From Saprospiraceae bacterium (lineage in GTDB: Bacteria > Bacteroidota > Bacteroidia > Chitinophagales > Saprospiraceae), in contig JALSGS010000052.1 in NCBI GenBank assembly GCA_026982695.1, positions 61,475 through 125,474 on the forward strand: DNA of 64,000 nt, given 5' to 3'. The notes beneath the pieces are model-generated. The model ran no database searches, was not told the origin of the DNA, and saw nothing but the letters and a program-made list of their open reading frames with translations. Position 1 is the stretch's first letter. Each line of letters opens with the position of its first letter. Positions 26,143 through 35,557 of this stretch are shown here, piece after piece. The position numbers were made by a program, and so were the translations under genes.

Positions 26143-27267
26143 ATGGCTGCACTGTATCTTCACATACCTTTTTGCCGAAGGGCATGTCATTACTGTAACT
26201 TTCACTTTAGCACCTCTTTGCGCTTGCGCGAAGAGATGGTAGAGGCTTTGTGTGCTGAGCTGGCCTTGCGCAAGGAGGAATGTGTAGCGCCGCTGCAAAG
26301 TATTTACTTTGGTGGCGGGACGCCTTCTCTCTTGCACATAGGTGATTTGGAGCAGCTTTTTGATGCGATAATGGCGCATTATGCCATAGACGCGCAGGTG
26401 GAAGTGACGCTTGAAGCCAACCCGGAAGATCTTACTGAGGCCAAGTTGCGGCAACTGCGTCGTTTGCCCGTCAATAGGTTGAGCATTGGGGTACAATCGT
26501 TTCGCGATGAGGATCTACAATTCCTGAATCGCAATCATGATGGGGCGAGTGCGAAAACGGCTATTTTGCGGGCTCAGGCAGCAGGTTTTGACAACATCAC
26601 TATAGATCTGATCTACGGTACACCTACACTCACCGACGCGGCTTGGGCGCAAAATGTGGAGTGTACCTTGGACCTGGAGGTACCGCACATCTCTGCATAT
26701 TGCTTGACAGTGGAACCACGCACGGCATTGGCACATTTTGTACGTCAGGGGCGTGTGCCTCCTGTAAATGACGATGTGGCTGCGCGCCAGTTTTTATGGC
26801 TGATCGACCAGTTATCAGATGCCGGCATGGTGCACTACGAGATTAGTAACTTTGGGTATGAAGGTTATTGGTCTCGCCACAATACGAGCTATTGGTTGGG
26901 CGTACCTTATGTGGGCATCGGTCCATCAGCACATTCTTATGATGGGCAACTCAGATGCTGGAACGAAGCGCATAATATGCGCTACGTACGTGCATTGCAA
27001 AAGGGGCAATTATTGCGCAAATGCGAAGTACTCAGTGCTGCTGATCGCTACAACGAATACGTGATGGTGCGCTTGCGTACGGTATGGGGGTGTCGTCTTG
27101 CCGATATAGAGGCGATGGGGGCACATTGGGCAGCACATTTCCTCAAAGAGGTTGCACCCTTTGTGCAATGCCAATGGGTCGAGGTGTCTCAAGGGGTATA
27201 TCGGCTCACTCGGCAGGGGAAGCTTTATGCCGATCGCGTTGCCAGTGAGCTGTTTTTTGCCGAGTAA
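26143..27267 (+). CDS. hemW: HemW, radical SAM heme chaperone
   Basis: 374 residues from ATG 26143 (the in-frame TTG before it is not needed). It starts LYLHIPFCRRACHYCNF, giving Cys11, Cys15 and Cys18 of the CX3CX2C iron-sulfur site. YFGGGTPS and the E-x-NP-x-D motif follow, with an HxNTSYWLG-type segment and the C-terminal HemN domain. It lacks the extra features of true HemN (oxygen-independent coproporphyrinogen oxidase), so the heme-trafficking protein HemW is the better name. The gene begins 59 bases after the protease and heads a run of four plus-strand genes. Confidence 0.92.
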   Translation: MAALYLHIPFCRRACHYCNFHFSTSLRLREEMVEALCAELALRKEECVAPLQSIYFGGGTPSLLHIGDLEQLFDAIMAHYAIDAQVEVTLEANPEDLTEAKLRQLRRLPVNRLSIGVQSFRDEDLQFLNRNHDGASAKTAILRAQAAGFDNITIDLIYGTPTLTDAAWAQNVECTLDLEVPHISAYCLTVEPRTALAHFVRQGRVPPVNDDVAARQFLWLIDQLSDAGMVHYEISNFGYEGYWSRHNTSYWLGVPYVGIGPSAHSYDGQLRCWNEAHNMRYVRALQKGQLLRKCEVLSAADRYNEYVMVRLRTVWGCRLADIEAMGAHWAAHFLKEVAPFVQCQWVEVSQGVYRLTRQGKLYADRVASELFFAE

Positions 27268-27349
27268 AGCCCGCATACTTGTCGAAAAAGGTAAACTTCA
27301 TACACTTAGCATCCTTTTATTTACAGTGAAATCACTAAAGTGGACAATC

Positions 27350-27832
27350 ATGACTTTTTCTTATCGGTCTAATGGTATAGCCTCCATACTCCTCCTGGTG
27401 TTGTTGGTGTTGGGTGTGTTCTATTTAGCTCGGGGCATATATTGGGTGCTGTCGTGGGCCACGCCTGTACTATTAATCGCCGCAGCCATACTTGATTACA
27501 AAGTGTACGTGCGTTATGGACGCTATGTATGGCAACTCCTTCGCACGCATCCGGTATGGGGTGCATTGGTAATCGTGCTAAGTGTGGTCGTACTACCATT
27601 GGTAGCGACTTTTCTCTTTTTCCAAGCATTGGGGTCTTATCAGAGTGGGCGAGTGATAGACCGGGCGCGCCAACGCCAAGAGAGTCAATGGGCAGAATAT
27701 GAGGAAGTAGAAGTGGTTGATCAAGAGCTCGAAGCAGATATCACCCAGTCTCAGCCCTTGCGCCCTGAACTGCTAAAAGATAATCGCAAGGACAAGCAAG
27801 AAGGTGCTGGCTACGAACAACTTTTTGATTGA
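27350..27832 (+). CDS. Small membrane protein with acidic tail
   Basis: 160 residues from ATG 27350. Two or three hydrophobic segments (about 10-30, 33-48 and 68-95) come before a charged cytoplasmic tail rich in Glu, Gln and Arg (RARQRQESQWAEYEEVEVVDQE). No named domain. It lies three bases before the GT2 glycosyltransferase gene, and that gene overlaps the LRR gene, so all three are very likely translated from one message. It may be an accessory membrane partner of the glycosyltransferase; this rests on position only. Confidence 0.65.
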   Translation: MTFSYRSNGIASILLLVLLVLGVFYLARGIYWVLSWATPVLLIAAAILDYKVYVRYGRYVWQLLRTHPVWGALVIVLSVVVLPLVATFLFFQALGSYQSGRVIDRARQRQESQWAEYEEVEVVDQELEADITQSQPLRPELLKDNRKDKQEGAGYEQLFD

Positions 27833-27835
27833 CCG

Positions 27836-28966
27836 ATGCCCATAGCGTGGTGGCTTGTAGTTGCGAGTGTGCCATTGGCTTATGTAGCTATGATGGGGTG
27901 GTTATGGTGGGGATGGTTGCGCTTGCAGCCCATACGGTTAAGCAGCGGCGTTAGTACGCAGTTTACCGTAGTAGTACCAGCCCGCAATGAGGCCCATAAC
28001 TTGAGTGGTTGCCTAGAGTCGATCTTGGCCCAAGATTATCCTCCACATCTTTTTGAGATCATTGTAGTGGATGATCATAGCGAAGATGCTACTGCACAAG
28101 TAGCCGCCTCTTTTGCCGATAGGGGGGTGCGTGTGTTGTCATTGGCTACACTTGCCCATGCGCCTTGCGGCAAAAAGGCAGCATTGCGCGAAGGAGTGGC
28201 GAGGGCTTCGGGTAGTTGGATAATCACTACCGATGCCGATTGTGTGGTTCCGCCTTTGTGGCTTCGCCATTTTGATGCCGCCATACGCGAGGCACCTCGC
28301 GTATCGGTGGGAAGTGCGGTGTTGTTGACTGGTGGAAGCAGTATGCTGACTTGTTTTCAACAACTCGATTTTTTGGGCACTATGGGGCTGACAGGTGCAG
28401 GTATTGCCCAAGGAGGCCCCTATTTGGCCAATGGAGCGAGTTTCGCTTTTGACAAGGCTGCCTTTTTATCTGTAGGTGGATATTCAGGCATTGATCATCT
28501 GGCCAGTGGCGATGATGTGTTGTTGTTGCACAAGTTAGCTCGCTATTGTCCTGGGTGTGTGGGGTGGATCAAAAATGCAAGAGCAGCTGTATATACTTTT
28601 CCGCAGCCCAATTGGAGGGCACTTTGGCAGCAGCGTCGTCGATGGGCTAGCAAGGCTCACGCTTATAGTGATGGCAGATTGGCTATGGTACAAGTGTTGG
28701 TTTTTGGCCTTAGCTTGCAAATTGTACTGGGAGCAGCAGCTGCCTTTATGGGGTGGGTGCCTTGGGAGGTCTGTTATGTGGCTTTCGGTGCCAAAGCTAT
28801 AGTGGATAGTAGTTGGTTGTGGATGTTGGCCCGTCATTTTGGTCAAAGTACTTCACTTAGCTGCTTGCTACCTGCGCTTGTGCTGCATGTGATATATGTG
28901 CTCGTGGCAGGGGGCAGTAGTTTTTGGCAAGCCCCCTATATCTGGAAAGAACGTTTGGTGCGATGA
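27836..28966 (+). CDS. Family 2 glycosyltransferase, membrane-bound
   Basis: 376 residues. An N-terminal membrane helix, then a GT-A domain with FTVVVPARNEAHNL (near 44-57), VVDDHSEDAT (about 79-88) and the metal-binding DADC near 130. The acceptor-side motif Q-x-RRRW (QQRRRWASK, about 263) is present, followed by three C-terminal membrane helices. This is the processive-type architecture of GT2 enzymes that make cell-surface polysaccharide or glycolipid from a nucleotide sugar. Sugar and acceptor cannot be inferred. The stop overlaps the LRR start codon (ATGA), a sign of translational coupling. Confidence 0.88.
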   Translation: MPIAWWLVVASVPLAYVAMMGWLWWGWLRLQPIRLSSGVSTQFTVVVPARNEAHNLSGCLESILAQDYPPHLFEIIVVDDHSEDATAQVAASFADRGVRVLSLATLAHAPCGKKAALREGVARASGSWIITTDADCVVPPLWLRHFDAAIREAPRVSVGSAVLLTGGSSMLTCFQQLDFLGTMGLTGAGIAQGGPYLANGASFAFDKAAFLSVGGYSGIDHLASGDDVLLLHKLARYCPGCVGWIKNARAAVYTFPQPNWRALWQQRRRWASKAHAYSDGRLAMVQVLVFGLSLQIVLGAAAAFMGWVPWEVCYVAFGAKAIVDSSWLWMLARHFGQSTSLSCLLPALVLHVIYVLVAGGSSFWQAPYIWKERLVR

Positions 28967-30822
28967 AGGCTTGGAGTTTGGAAGCTGCCATGCGTGCGCC
29001 TGAGCGCATTACGGAATTATACATTACGGGGCGCAAATTGCGCACTTTGTCGGTAGACTTTCGGCCTTTTGTGCGCTTGCGCAAACTCGACTTGTCGAAC
29101 AACTGTTTGCAGGATTTGCCATCTACCCTTGCCGATGTGCCTCAGCTCGAATCATTGGTGCTGAGTGGCAATTCCTTTAGCCAATTACCTCAAGTAATAA
29201 GTGAATGTTTGCACTTGAAGGAGTTGGTTATCGATAGTACGTACATCACACATTTGCCGCTGTGGCTGGCGCGATTGCCTGCGCTTAATGCCCTTTGGGC
29301 CAATGGCTGTCCTTTAGGAGAATGGCCTGAGGTGGTGGGCCAATTGAAGCAGCTACGCGTGTTGGGGCTTGGGGCCTGTGGGCTTAAGTCCATTTCTTCT
29401 GATGTGATATGGCCAGTATTAGAAAAATTAGACTTGAGTGCCAACCAGCTAAAGCGCCTACCTCCTGTAACTTGTCGATGGCGCGCGTTGCGCCAAGTAA
29501 ACCTGAATAACAACCATTTGCGGCAGCTCGATCTGTCGGGGTGGAAACAGTTGGAAACCTTGTCGGTAGCGTACAATCGCTTGCGTCTTTGGCCCACTGG
29601 CTTGGCACAGCTGTCGCGGCTTCGGTATTTGGATTTGAGCAACAACCAGTTGCGATTGGCAGATGCACCTGAGCAGTTGCACTTGCCACAGCTCAGGCAA
29701 CTGCTACTGGCGCGTAACAAGTTGAATGCACCTCCTCCCTTCGTCGCTTACTGTGCTATGCTTCGGCAGCTCGACTTGTCGTACAATGCATTGTGTGCTT
29801 GGCCGCAATCGCACTGTGTGTTTCCACACTTAGAAACGCTTACGTTGGCGGGTACACCTTTGCAAAAACTGCCCAATGGAGGATGGGAGCTGCCATGGTT
29901 GCGGCAGCTTGGTTTGCGTCGAAGTGCTTTGGAGCATTTGCCTAAAGAGTGGTTGCCAATGCCTCGTCTTAAGGAGGCCTCTTTGACAGAAAGGCTGTGG
30001 CAGGTGGTTAAAGACGAACTGTTGCAAAGTCCCATGTTGGAGCGTGTGACAGGTATTCGACGGGCACCTTCTGTAAATCGGTTTTTGACCTTGTGCCACA
30101 AGCACTGCATCGAGGCAGCAGTGCGTCCATTATTATGGCGCATTGTTTATGAAAATAGTGCGTCGTGGGAAGAACTGCCGTTGGCTCAATGGTGGCGTTG
30201 TTTGGATTGGCCCGGGCGATTGGGGCATCAGGCACGCATGGCGTTGTTAGCGCGATATGGCACTCATGAGCTACCAGAGGTAGGTGCTTGTTGGTGGTTG
30301 GCTGGCCGCTTGCGTAGGGGGGTAAGGTATTGGCAACAACTATTAATACAGCAGGGCATGGTGGTGAGGCGTCAGTGGCAGGAGGAGGTGACACATGTGT
30401 TGGTGGGTCACCAGCTGCCCGACTTGCCGCCGTTGTCGCAAAACTTGGTGGTATGGACAGAAGAACGGCTCACACAGGTATGGGCTTCTTATAGGGAAGC
30501 TTTATCACCTGTGTTGCAGGCCCGTTTGGTTCGACTGCTTCGGGCAGGACAAGTACGTGTGGCGCTGCCTTTGCTTGAACACTATCGATGGGAGGAGCCT
30601 TTGCCTACAGCAGTGCTTTTTGCTTGGTGGCAGTGTACGGACAAGCGGCTGCGCTGTCGATTATCGCAACTGCTACGCATGCGTTTGGGGGTGGCAGCAC
30701 ATCGAGTGCTATCGTGGCGTCCGCACAAGGCACATATCTTAGCACATCCACCGTGGTCTGAACTATTGATCCGGCCGTTCGACGCACAGCTAATGAATGA
30801 ATGGATGTCGGAAGCTGATTAA
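28963..30822 (+). CDS. Leucine-rich repeat protein with BRCT-like C-terminal segment
   Basis: 619 residues, start ATG 28963. There is no signal peptide, so it is presumably cytoplasmic. Residues about 15-345 are 13-14 leucine-rich repeats of about 23 residues (L-x-x-L-x-L-x-x-N-x-L-x-x-LP), a protein-binding solenoid. The rest is helical and Trp/Leu/Arg-rich; near residue 476 it reads VTHVLVGHQLPDL followed by VVWTEERL. That order resembles the strand-helix core of BRCT domains, but the match is short. It is coupled to the GT2 gene. No Roc/COR GTPase is present. Function unknown. Confidence 0.75.
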   Translation: MKAWSLEAAMRAPERITELYITGRKLRTLSVDFRPFVRLRKLDLSNNCLQDLPSTLADVPQLESLVLSGNSFSQLPQVISECLHLKELVIDSTYITHLPLWLARLPALNALWANGCPLGEWPEVVGQLKQLRVLGLGACGLKSISSDVIWPVLEKLDLSANQLKRLPPVTCRWRALRQVNLNNNHLRQLDLSGWKQLETLSVAYNRLRLWPTGLAQLSRLRYLDLSNNQLRLADAPEQLHLPQLRQLLLARNKLNAPPPFVAYCAMLRQLDLSYNALCAWPQSHCVFPHLETLTLAGTPLQKLPNGGWELPWLRQLGLRRSALEHLPKEWLPMPRLKEASLTERLWQVVKDELLQSPMLERVTGIRRAPSVNRFLTLCHKHCIEAAVRPLLWRIVYENSASWEELPLAQWWRCLDWPGRLGHQARMALLARYGTHELPEVGACWWLAGRLRRGVRYWQQLLIQQGMVVRRQWQEEVTHVLVGHQLPDLPPLSQNLVVWTEERLTQVWASYREALSPVLQARLVRLLRAGQVRVALPLLEHYRWEEPLPTAVLFAWWQCTDKRLRCRLSQLLRMRLGVAAHRVLSWRPHKAHILAHPPWSELLIRPFDAQLMNEWMSEAD

Positions 30823-31140
30823 AAAGGGGTGTGTTACCTTCGCCCCACTTATTAAAGTCGTGATCTTTGTCTTGGTATTCGTTAATGGACTTCAAATGGC
30901 AATTGTACGAGCTACTGTCGATAGTGCGTGTGCTAACTTTGCCAAATTGGGTGGTTGTTCGTAGGGCAGGCGTGAGAGAAGTTGGCATTTGCCGAAAGGC
31001 AAAATGATGAAAGGAGAGGATAAGCTCGTATTGCCCTGATAGCGTGTAGGTATGATTTCGCTTGGCTTTTTGCACAATGATATACAAAAACTAACCTGGT
31101 AGCGTTTTGAGGTGTTCGCTCACTTAAAAAATGAGTCCTC
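30823..31140 (+). other. Gap between the LRR gene and the PPIase operon
   Basis: 318 bases. A 40-codon plus frame (ATG 30885 to TGA about 31007) has no ribosome site and no recognisable product, and overlapping minus-strand frames are low-complexity. I see no clear -7/-33 pair for the downstream operon. Confidence 0.4.
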
Positions 31141-33129
31141 ATGAAACACAGTGTGACGTTGTTCGTGCTTTTGGCAATTTTATTGCCCAATGTGATATGG
31201 TGTCAATCTGATGGTACGGAGCAAGATCCAGTGCTTTTTACCGTAGATGGGCAACCCGTTCATGTGTCTGAGTTTACCTATATCTATACCAAGACCAATG
31301 CGGGTAAAGCTGACTTCTCGGAATCTTCTCTTCGAGAATACCTCGATCTATATATCAAATTTAAGCTCAAAGTAGCTGCTGCTCGTCACATGGGGCTCGA
31401 CACCTTGCCTTCACTTCGCGAAGAGCTGGCGGGCTATCGCCGGCAGCTAGCCGATGCCTATTTAATCGATCGAGAGGTCATGGACAAACTCGTACGCGAG
31501 CTGTACGAGCGCAAAAAGCAAGATGTGGACATCAGCCACATCCTCATTAGTGTGCCACCAAATGCCACGCCGAAAGATACGCTCAAAGCTTGGCAACGCG
31601 CTATGGAAGCCAAAGCTAAGCTGGAGCGTGGGGCTGACTTTGCAGAGGTAGCCAAGGCATATTCTGACGATCGTTCGGTAGCAGATAATGGTGGCCACAT
31701 AGGATATGTGACAGCACCTTTCCCCAATGGTTATTATTATTTGGAAACTGCAGCTTATACGGCACCCATAGGCAAATTGGTAGGTCCTATCCGTACGGAT
31801 GCAGGCTATCATTTGTTAGTAGTACACGATCGCAGGCCTGCTCGCGGCGAGATGGAGGTGGCGCACATCTTGGTGCGCAAACCCAAGGAAGGGGACGCTT
31901 CATTGGCCAAAAAGAAAATTGACGGCATCTACATGGAACTACAACGTGGAGGAGATTTTGAACAGATGGCGCAAAAGTACTCAGAGGACAAACGCACAGC
32001 ACCCAATGGCGGCTATGTGGGCTTTTTTGGTATTAATCGCTTTGAAAAGAGCTTTGAAGATGCGGCATTTGCCTTACAGCGGGATGGCGATATCTCTGGG
32101 CCTGTAGAGACGTCTATAGGCTATCATATCATCAAGCGCATCAGTCATCGAGCTTTGGGCCATCTGGAAGTAGAACGCGCTAAGCTCAAAGAACAAATTA
32201 AGCGAGATCGGCGCTTTGAGTTGGCACGCCGAGCGCTTATCGAACGCATCAAAAAGGAGCGTCATTTTCGGGAGAACCCTGCAACCCTACAAGCTATTAT
32301 CGACTCTTTGAGTAGCGACTCCTTGTTCTTGACCTACAAGTGGAAAGCACCGCACCCCCCAAGTAAAGAAGTGCTTTTTGCTTTTGGTGAGAATTATCAG
32401 GTGACTGTAGGGGAGTTTATGGACTATATGCAACGCGCTACGCGCAAGCGCTTGGTTATTGGTCGTACGCACATACCTACAGTAGTGCGCGATCTGTATC
32501 GAGACTTTGTCAATGAACATGCCATGCGCTATGAAGAACGACATCTCGAAACGCGTTACCCCGACTTTAAAGCACTAATGCGCGAATACGAGGAGGGGAT
32601 TTTGCTCTTTGAAGCAACTAAGCGCGCAGTGTGGGACAAAGCCGCGCAAGATACTACTGGGCTAGAAGCATTTTTTGAAACGGTGCGCGACAAATATCAA
32701 TGGGGCCCACGTGTAGTGGCGAGCTTCTACACTGTGCATGCACAAGGACGTACAAAGCTGGAAGACATTAGGGCTTACGCCAAAAACCACAGCCCTGAGG
32801 AAGTGTTGGCCAAGTTCAATACGGATAGCTTGCAGATCGTGCGCGTAGTGACAAAAACCCTTGAAAAAGGGCGTAACAAGAAGTTGGATAAAATGGATTG
32901 GGAAGTAGGGCAAATGACTATTTCGGAGCTCGATCCCAAGCAACGCTCGTACCACTTTATCAAAATAGAGGAAGTGCTTCCACCAGGCCCCAAAACGCTA
33001 GAGGAGGCACGAGGTTACGTAGTAGCTGACTATCAAGATAAACTCGAAGCCGAATGGGTGGAGCAATTGCGCCAAAAATATGAGGTGAAGGTAAACGAAG
33101 CGGTTTTCAAAAAGCTGATCCGTCCATGA
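31141..33129 (+). CDS. Periplasmic peptidyl-prolyl isomerase with two parvulin domains
   Basis: 662 residues with a signal peptide (cleavage near CQS, residue 22). An N-terminal chaperone region is followed by two PpiC/parvulin domains: DISHILI ... GGHIGYV (about 130-230) and VAHILVR ... NGGYVGFF (about 235-340). Each ends in the GYH-x-(L/I) strand. The C-terminal third is helical and charged. Such SurA/PrsA-type proteins help outer-membrane and secreted proteins fold. The stop codon overlaps the next gene's start (ATGA). With the two following genes it makes a folding operon. Confidence 0.9.
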   Translation: MKHSVTLFVLLAILLPNVIWCQSDGTEQDPVLFTVDGQPVHVSEFTYIYTKTNAGKADFSESSLREYLDLYIKFKLKVAAARHMGLDTLPSLREELAGYRRQLADAYLIDREVMDKLVRELYERKKQDVDISHILISVPPNATPKDTLKAWQRAMEAKAKLERGADFAEVAKAYSDDRSVADNGGHIGYVTAPFPNGYYYLETAAYTAPIGKLVGPIRTDAGYHLLVVHDRRPARGEMEVAHILVRKPKEGDASLAKKKIDGIYMELQRGGDFEQMAQKYSEDKRTAPNGGYVGFFGINRFEKSFEDAAFALQRDGDISGPVETSIGYHIIKRISHRALGHLEVERAKLKEQIKRDRRFELARRALIERIKKERHFRENPATLQAIIDSLSSDSLFLTYKWKAPHPPSKEVLFAFGENYQVTVGEFMDYMQRATRKRLVIGRTHIPTVVRDLYRDFVNEHAMRYEERHLETRYPDFKALMREYEEGILLFEATKRAVWDKAAQDTTGLEAFFETVRDKYQWGPRVVASFYTVHAQGRTKLEDIRAYAKNHSPEEVLAKFNTDSLQIVRVVTKTLEKGRNKKLDKMDWEVGQMTISELDPKQRSYHFIKIEEVLPPGPKTLEEARGYVVADYQDKLEAEWVEQLRQKYEVKVNEAVFKKLIRP

Positions 33130-34028
33130 AGGTTTTTGGGCAATACATCGATATAACACCTTGGCACCGATTAGTGATCCATGTGGCTTTGGGTGCTTTA
33201 GGGCTGGTATGGTGGGAGGCATGTCAGCCTCCCGTACGCAATACTAAGGAGGATGTGTTGTTGGCCAGGGTGTACAATCAAGAACTTTATCTTTCTGAGG
33301 TGCAGGACATGATTCCGCCGGGGTTAAGTGCTGAAGATTCACTGGAGATGATTGAGGCCTTTATAGACCGATGGGTACGTGAAGCTGTCCTGATGGAAGA
33401 GGCTGAGCGGGCTATACCTAAAAACCTCAATATCGACAAACTGGTGCGTGATTATCGCGCATCACTCATCAGGCACAACTATGAGAAGCGCCTGGTAGCA
33501 CAGCTGCTCGATTCAGTAGTGACGGATCGGGAAATCGAGGCGTTTTTTGCACAGGCAAAGGAACAATTTCGCCTCGATGAACCCATCGTGCGTGCGCATT
33601 TTATCAAGGCACCTATTTCGGCACCGCGCCTCGACGAGGTAGATGCATGGTGGGCTGCTGGCGATTCAACTGCTTGGAACAAGCTTCAGCTATGGGCCCA
33701 AGGGTGGGCACAGGTGGCGATGCTATCGGATAGCGCGTGGCACAAATATTCCGAACTTGTCGCGGCGATGCCACCAGGTATGGTCGATGATCATGATCCT
33801 AGCCGCCCCCCTGAGTTTATACGCGACGAAGAGGGGTATCGCTATTATTTCCGCCTATTGGAGTGGTATCCTGCAGGGCAGATTCCGCCTATATCGTATG
33901 TGCACGATAAAGTGAAGCGTACCATCTTACATCGGCGCAAACAGCAATTGCTCGATGAAGTGCGCGAACAGATGTACCAAAAGGCGGTGCGCCACAATGA
34001 TGTGGAGGTGTTTTTTCAATGGGAATGA
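33126..34028 (+). CDS. SurA-like chaperone lacking a clear parvulin domain
   Basis: 300 residues. After a hydrophobic N-terminus with Cys near residue 33 (WWEACQ, a possible lipoprotein or signal end) comes a helical SurA_N-like region (SLEMIEAFIDRWVREAVLMEEA; KNLNIDKLVRDYRASL). The middle, where PpiC would lie, keeps a few strand residues (IVRAHFIKAP) but lacks the G-G-x-x-G and GYH motifs. It is therefore probably a chaperone without isomerase activity. It lies between two true parvulin proteins, overlapping the first by four bases and 51 bases before surA. This arrangement recurs in Bacteroidota. Confidence 0.75.
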   Translation: MKVFGQYIDITPWHRLVIHVALGALGLVWWEACQPPVRNTKEDVLLARVYNQELYLSEVQDMIPPGLSAEDSLEMIEAFIDRWVREAVLMEEAERAIPKNLNIDKLVRDYRASLIRHNYEKRLVAQLLDSVVTDREIEAFFAQAKEQFRLDEPIVRAHFIKAPISAPRLDEVDAWWAAGDSTAWNKLQLWAQGWAQVAMLSDSAWHKYSELVAAMPPGMVDDHDPSRPPEFIRDEEGYRYYFRLLEWYPAGQIPPISYVHDKVKRTILHRRKQQLLDEVREQMYQKAVRHNDVEVFFQWE

Positions 34029-34079
34029 GCTTTCCTTATGGGAAGCAAAAAGGGATATTTTTAGCAAAAATATAGATAC

Positions 34080-35474
34080 ATGACAATGAATTGGACTGCC
34101 ATAAGCCGAGTGTGGGCCGTACTGCTCCTTGGATGGGCGTGCTCGATGCCTGTGGCGCAGGCACAGCAGATCGTCGATGAGATTATTGCCAATGTGGGTA
34201 CAGAGGTAGCTTTGTTATCCGACTTAGAGGAGCAATACGCATTGCTATTGGCACAGAAAGGTACTTTACCGCCTGATGCGCGTTGTGCCATTATGGAGCA
34301 ACTCTTGACGCAAAAATTATTGGTCAATCAAGCTAAGCTCGACAGTGTGGAGGTGAGCGATGAAGAGGTAGAAGCTCAGCTCAATGCACGCATTGAACAG
34401 ATTTTGTCTTATATGAACAACGACGTGCGCCAGTTCGAGGAATACTACGGGCAAAGTATTGGTGAGGTGAAAGAGGCTTTTCGCGAAGACTTGCGCGATC
34501 AGATGTTGGCAGAGCGCATGCGTAGTCAAATTGTCGCTGATATTACTGTGACGCCTTCTGAGGTAATCGAGTTTTTCAACCACATTCCATACGATAGCTT
34601 GCCATATTTCAACTCGGAGGTAGAGGTGTCGGAGATCGTGGTTAAGCCTCAGCCCAACGAACAAGAAAAGGCTGCTGCTCGTGCACAACTCGAGACTTTG
34701 CGCCAGCGCATTGTAGAAGGTGGAGAGGACTTTGGCGAATTGGCGCGCAAGTACTCTGATGACTTTGGCTCGGCTCGCTTAGGTGGCGATCTGGGATGGG
34801 CCAAACGCGGCAAATTCGTCCCTGAGTTTGAAGCAGCTGCCTACAATCTAGAGCCGGGTGAGATTTCTGGCGTGGTGGAGTCGGAGTTTGGCTATCATCT
34901 CATTCAATTACTTGAGCGGCGTGGCAATCAAATTCACACCCGACACATATTGATCAAGCCTCGCATTACTCAGGAAGATGTAGCACGGGCTGTAGCGTTG
35001 CTCGACTCGGTGCGCATGCTTGTGTTATTCGACTCACTCACTTTTTCTGAAGCAGTGAAGCGCTTCGGTTATAAAGATGTGCAGAGTTACAACAACGATG
35101 GGCGCATGGTCAATCCGCGTACGGGTAATACTTTTTTTGAAATTGCTGATTTGGATCCCGATATCTATTTTGCCATTGATACGCTGGAAGTGGGGGGCAT
35201 TACGCGACCATTTACTTTTACTGCTCCTAATGGTGAAAAGTGGGTGCGCATTGTCAAGCTGGAGTCACGTAGTGAGCCACATCGTGCGAGCTTGGCCTTA
35301 GACTATGCCAAGATCCGGAAAGCTGCTATTGAGGCTAAGAAGAACGAGTATCTCTATAATTGGGTAATGCGCACCATTCGCAATACGTATATCCATATTG
35401 ATGGGCGTTTTTTGCAGATGTGTCCCAATTTGAGGCAGTGGATTAGTGAGGAAGCTGCAGCTTCTGCTGAGTGA
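34080..35474 (+). CDS. surA: SurA-type periplasmic chaperone / PPIase
   Basis: 464 residues with a signal peptide ending AQAQQ near residue 29. The SurA N-terminal region follows (IVDEIIANVGTEVALLSDLEEQ), then a complete parvulin domain with ARKYSDDFGSARLGGDLGW and ESEFGYHLIQL (about 185-282). A second, degenerate one starts at HTRHILIKP (about 285 on), where the signature glycines are missing. SurA escorts unfolded barrel proteins to the BAM complex. It is the third gene of the folding operon, which ends at a clear terminator. Confidence 0.92.
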   Translation: MTMNWTAISRVWAVLLLGWACSMPVAQAQQIVDEIIANVGTEVALLSDLEEQYALLLAQKGTLPPDARCAIMEQLLTQKLLVNQAKLDSVEVSDEEVEAQLNARIEQILSYMNNDVRQFEEYYGQSIGEVKEAFREDLRDQMLAERMRSQIVADITVTPSEVIEFFNHIPYDSLPYFNSEVEVSEIVVKPQPNEQEKAAARAQLETLRQRIVEGGEDFGELARKYSDDFGSARLGGDLGWAKRGKFVPEFEAAAYNLEPGEISGVVESEFGYHLIQLLERRGNQIHTRHILIKPRITQEDVARAVALLDSVRMLVLFDSLTFSEAVKRFGYKDVQSYNNDGRMVNPRTGNTFFEIADLDPDIYFAIDTLEVGGITRPFTFTAPNGEKWVRIVKLESRSEPHRASLALDYAKIRKAAIEAKKNEYLYNWVMRTIRNTYIHIDGRFLQMCPNLRQWISEEAAASAE

Positions 35475-35501
35475 GGCTGCCGTTTCGTTTGGGAAGAAAA
35501 C

Positions 35502-35545
35502 AGAAACGTCAGAGCTGGCATTTGCCGACCCTGACGTTTTGTTAT
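35502..35545 (+). terminator. Terminator of the folding operon (bidirectional)
   Basis: AAACGTCAG (35504-35512) pairs with CTGACGTTT (35531-35539) and is followed by TGTTATTTT. It lies between converging genes and can serve both. Confidence 0.7.
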
Positions 35546-35557
35546 TTTGAATTCATG

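Noticed and set aside
34036..34060. Hairpin GCTTTCC/GGGAAGC before surA as a terminator
   Set aside because: It is followed by A-rich, not T-rich, sequence on the plus strand, and no minus-strand gene needs it.
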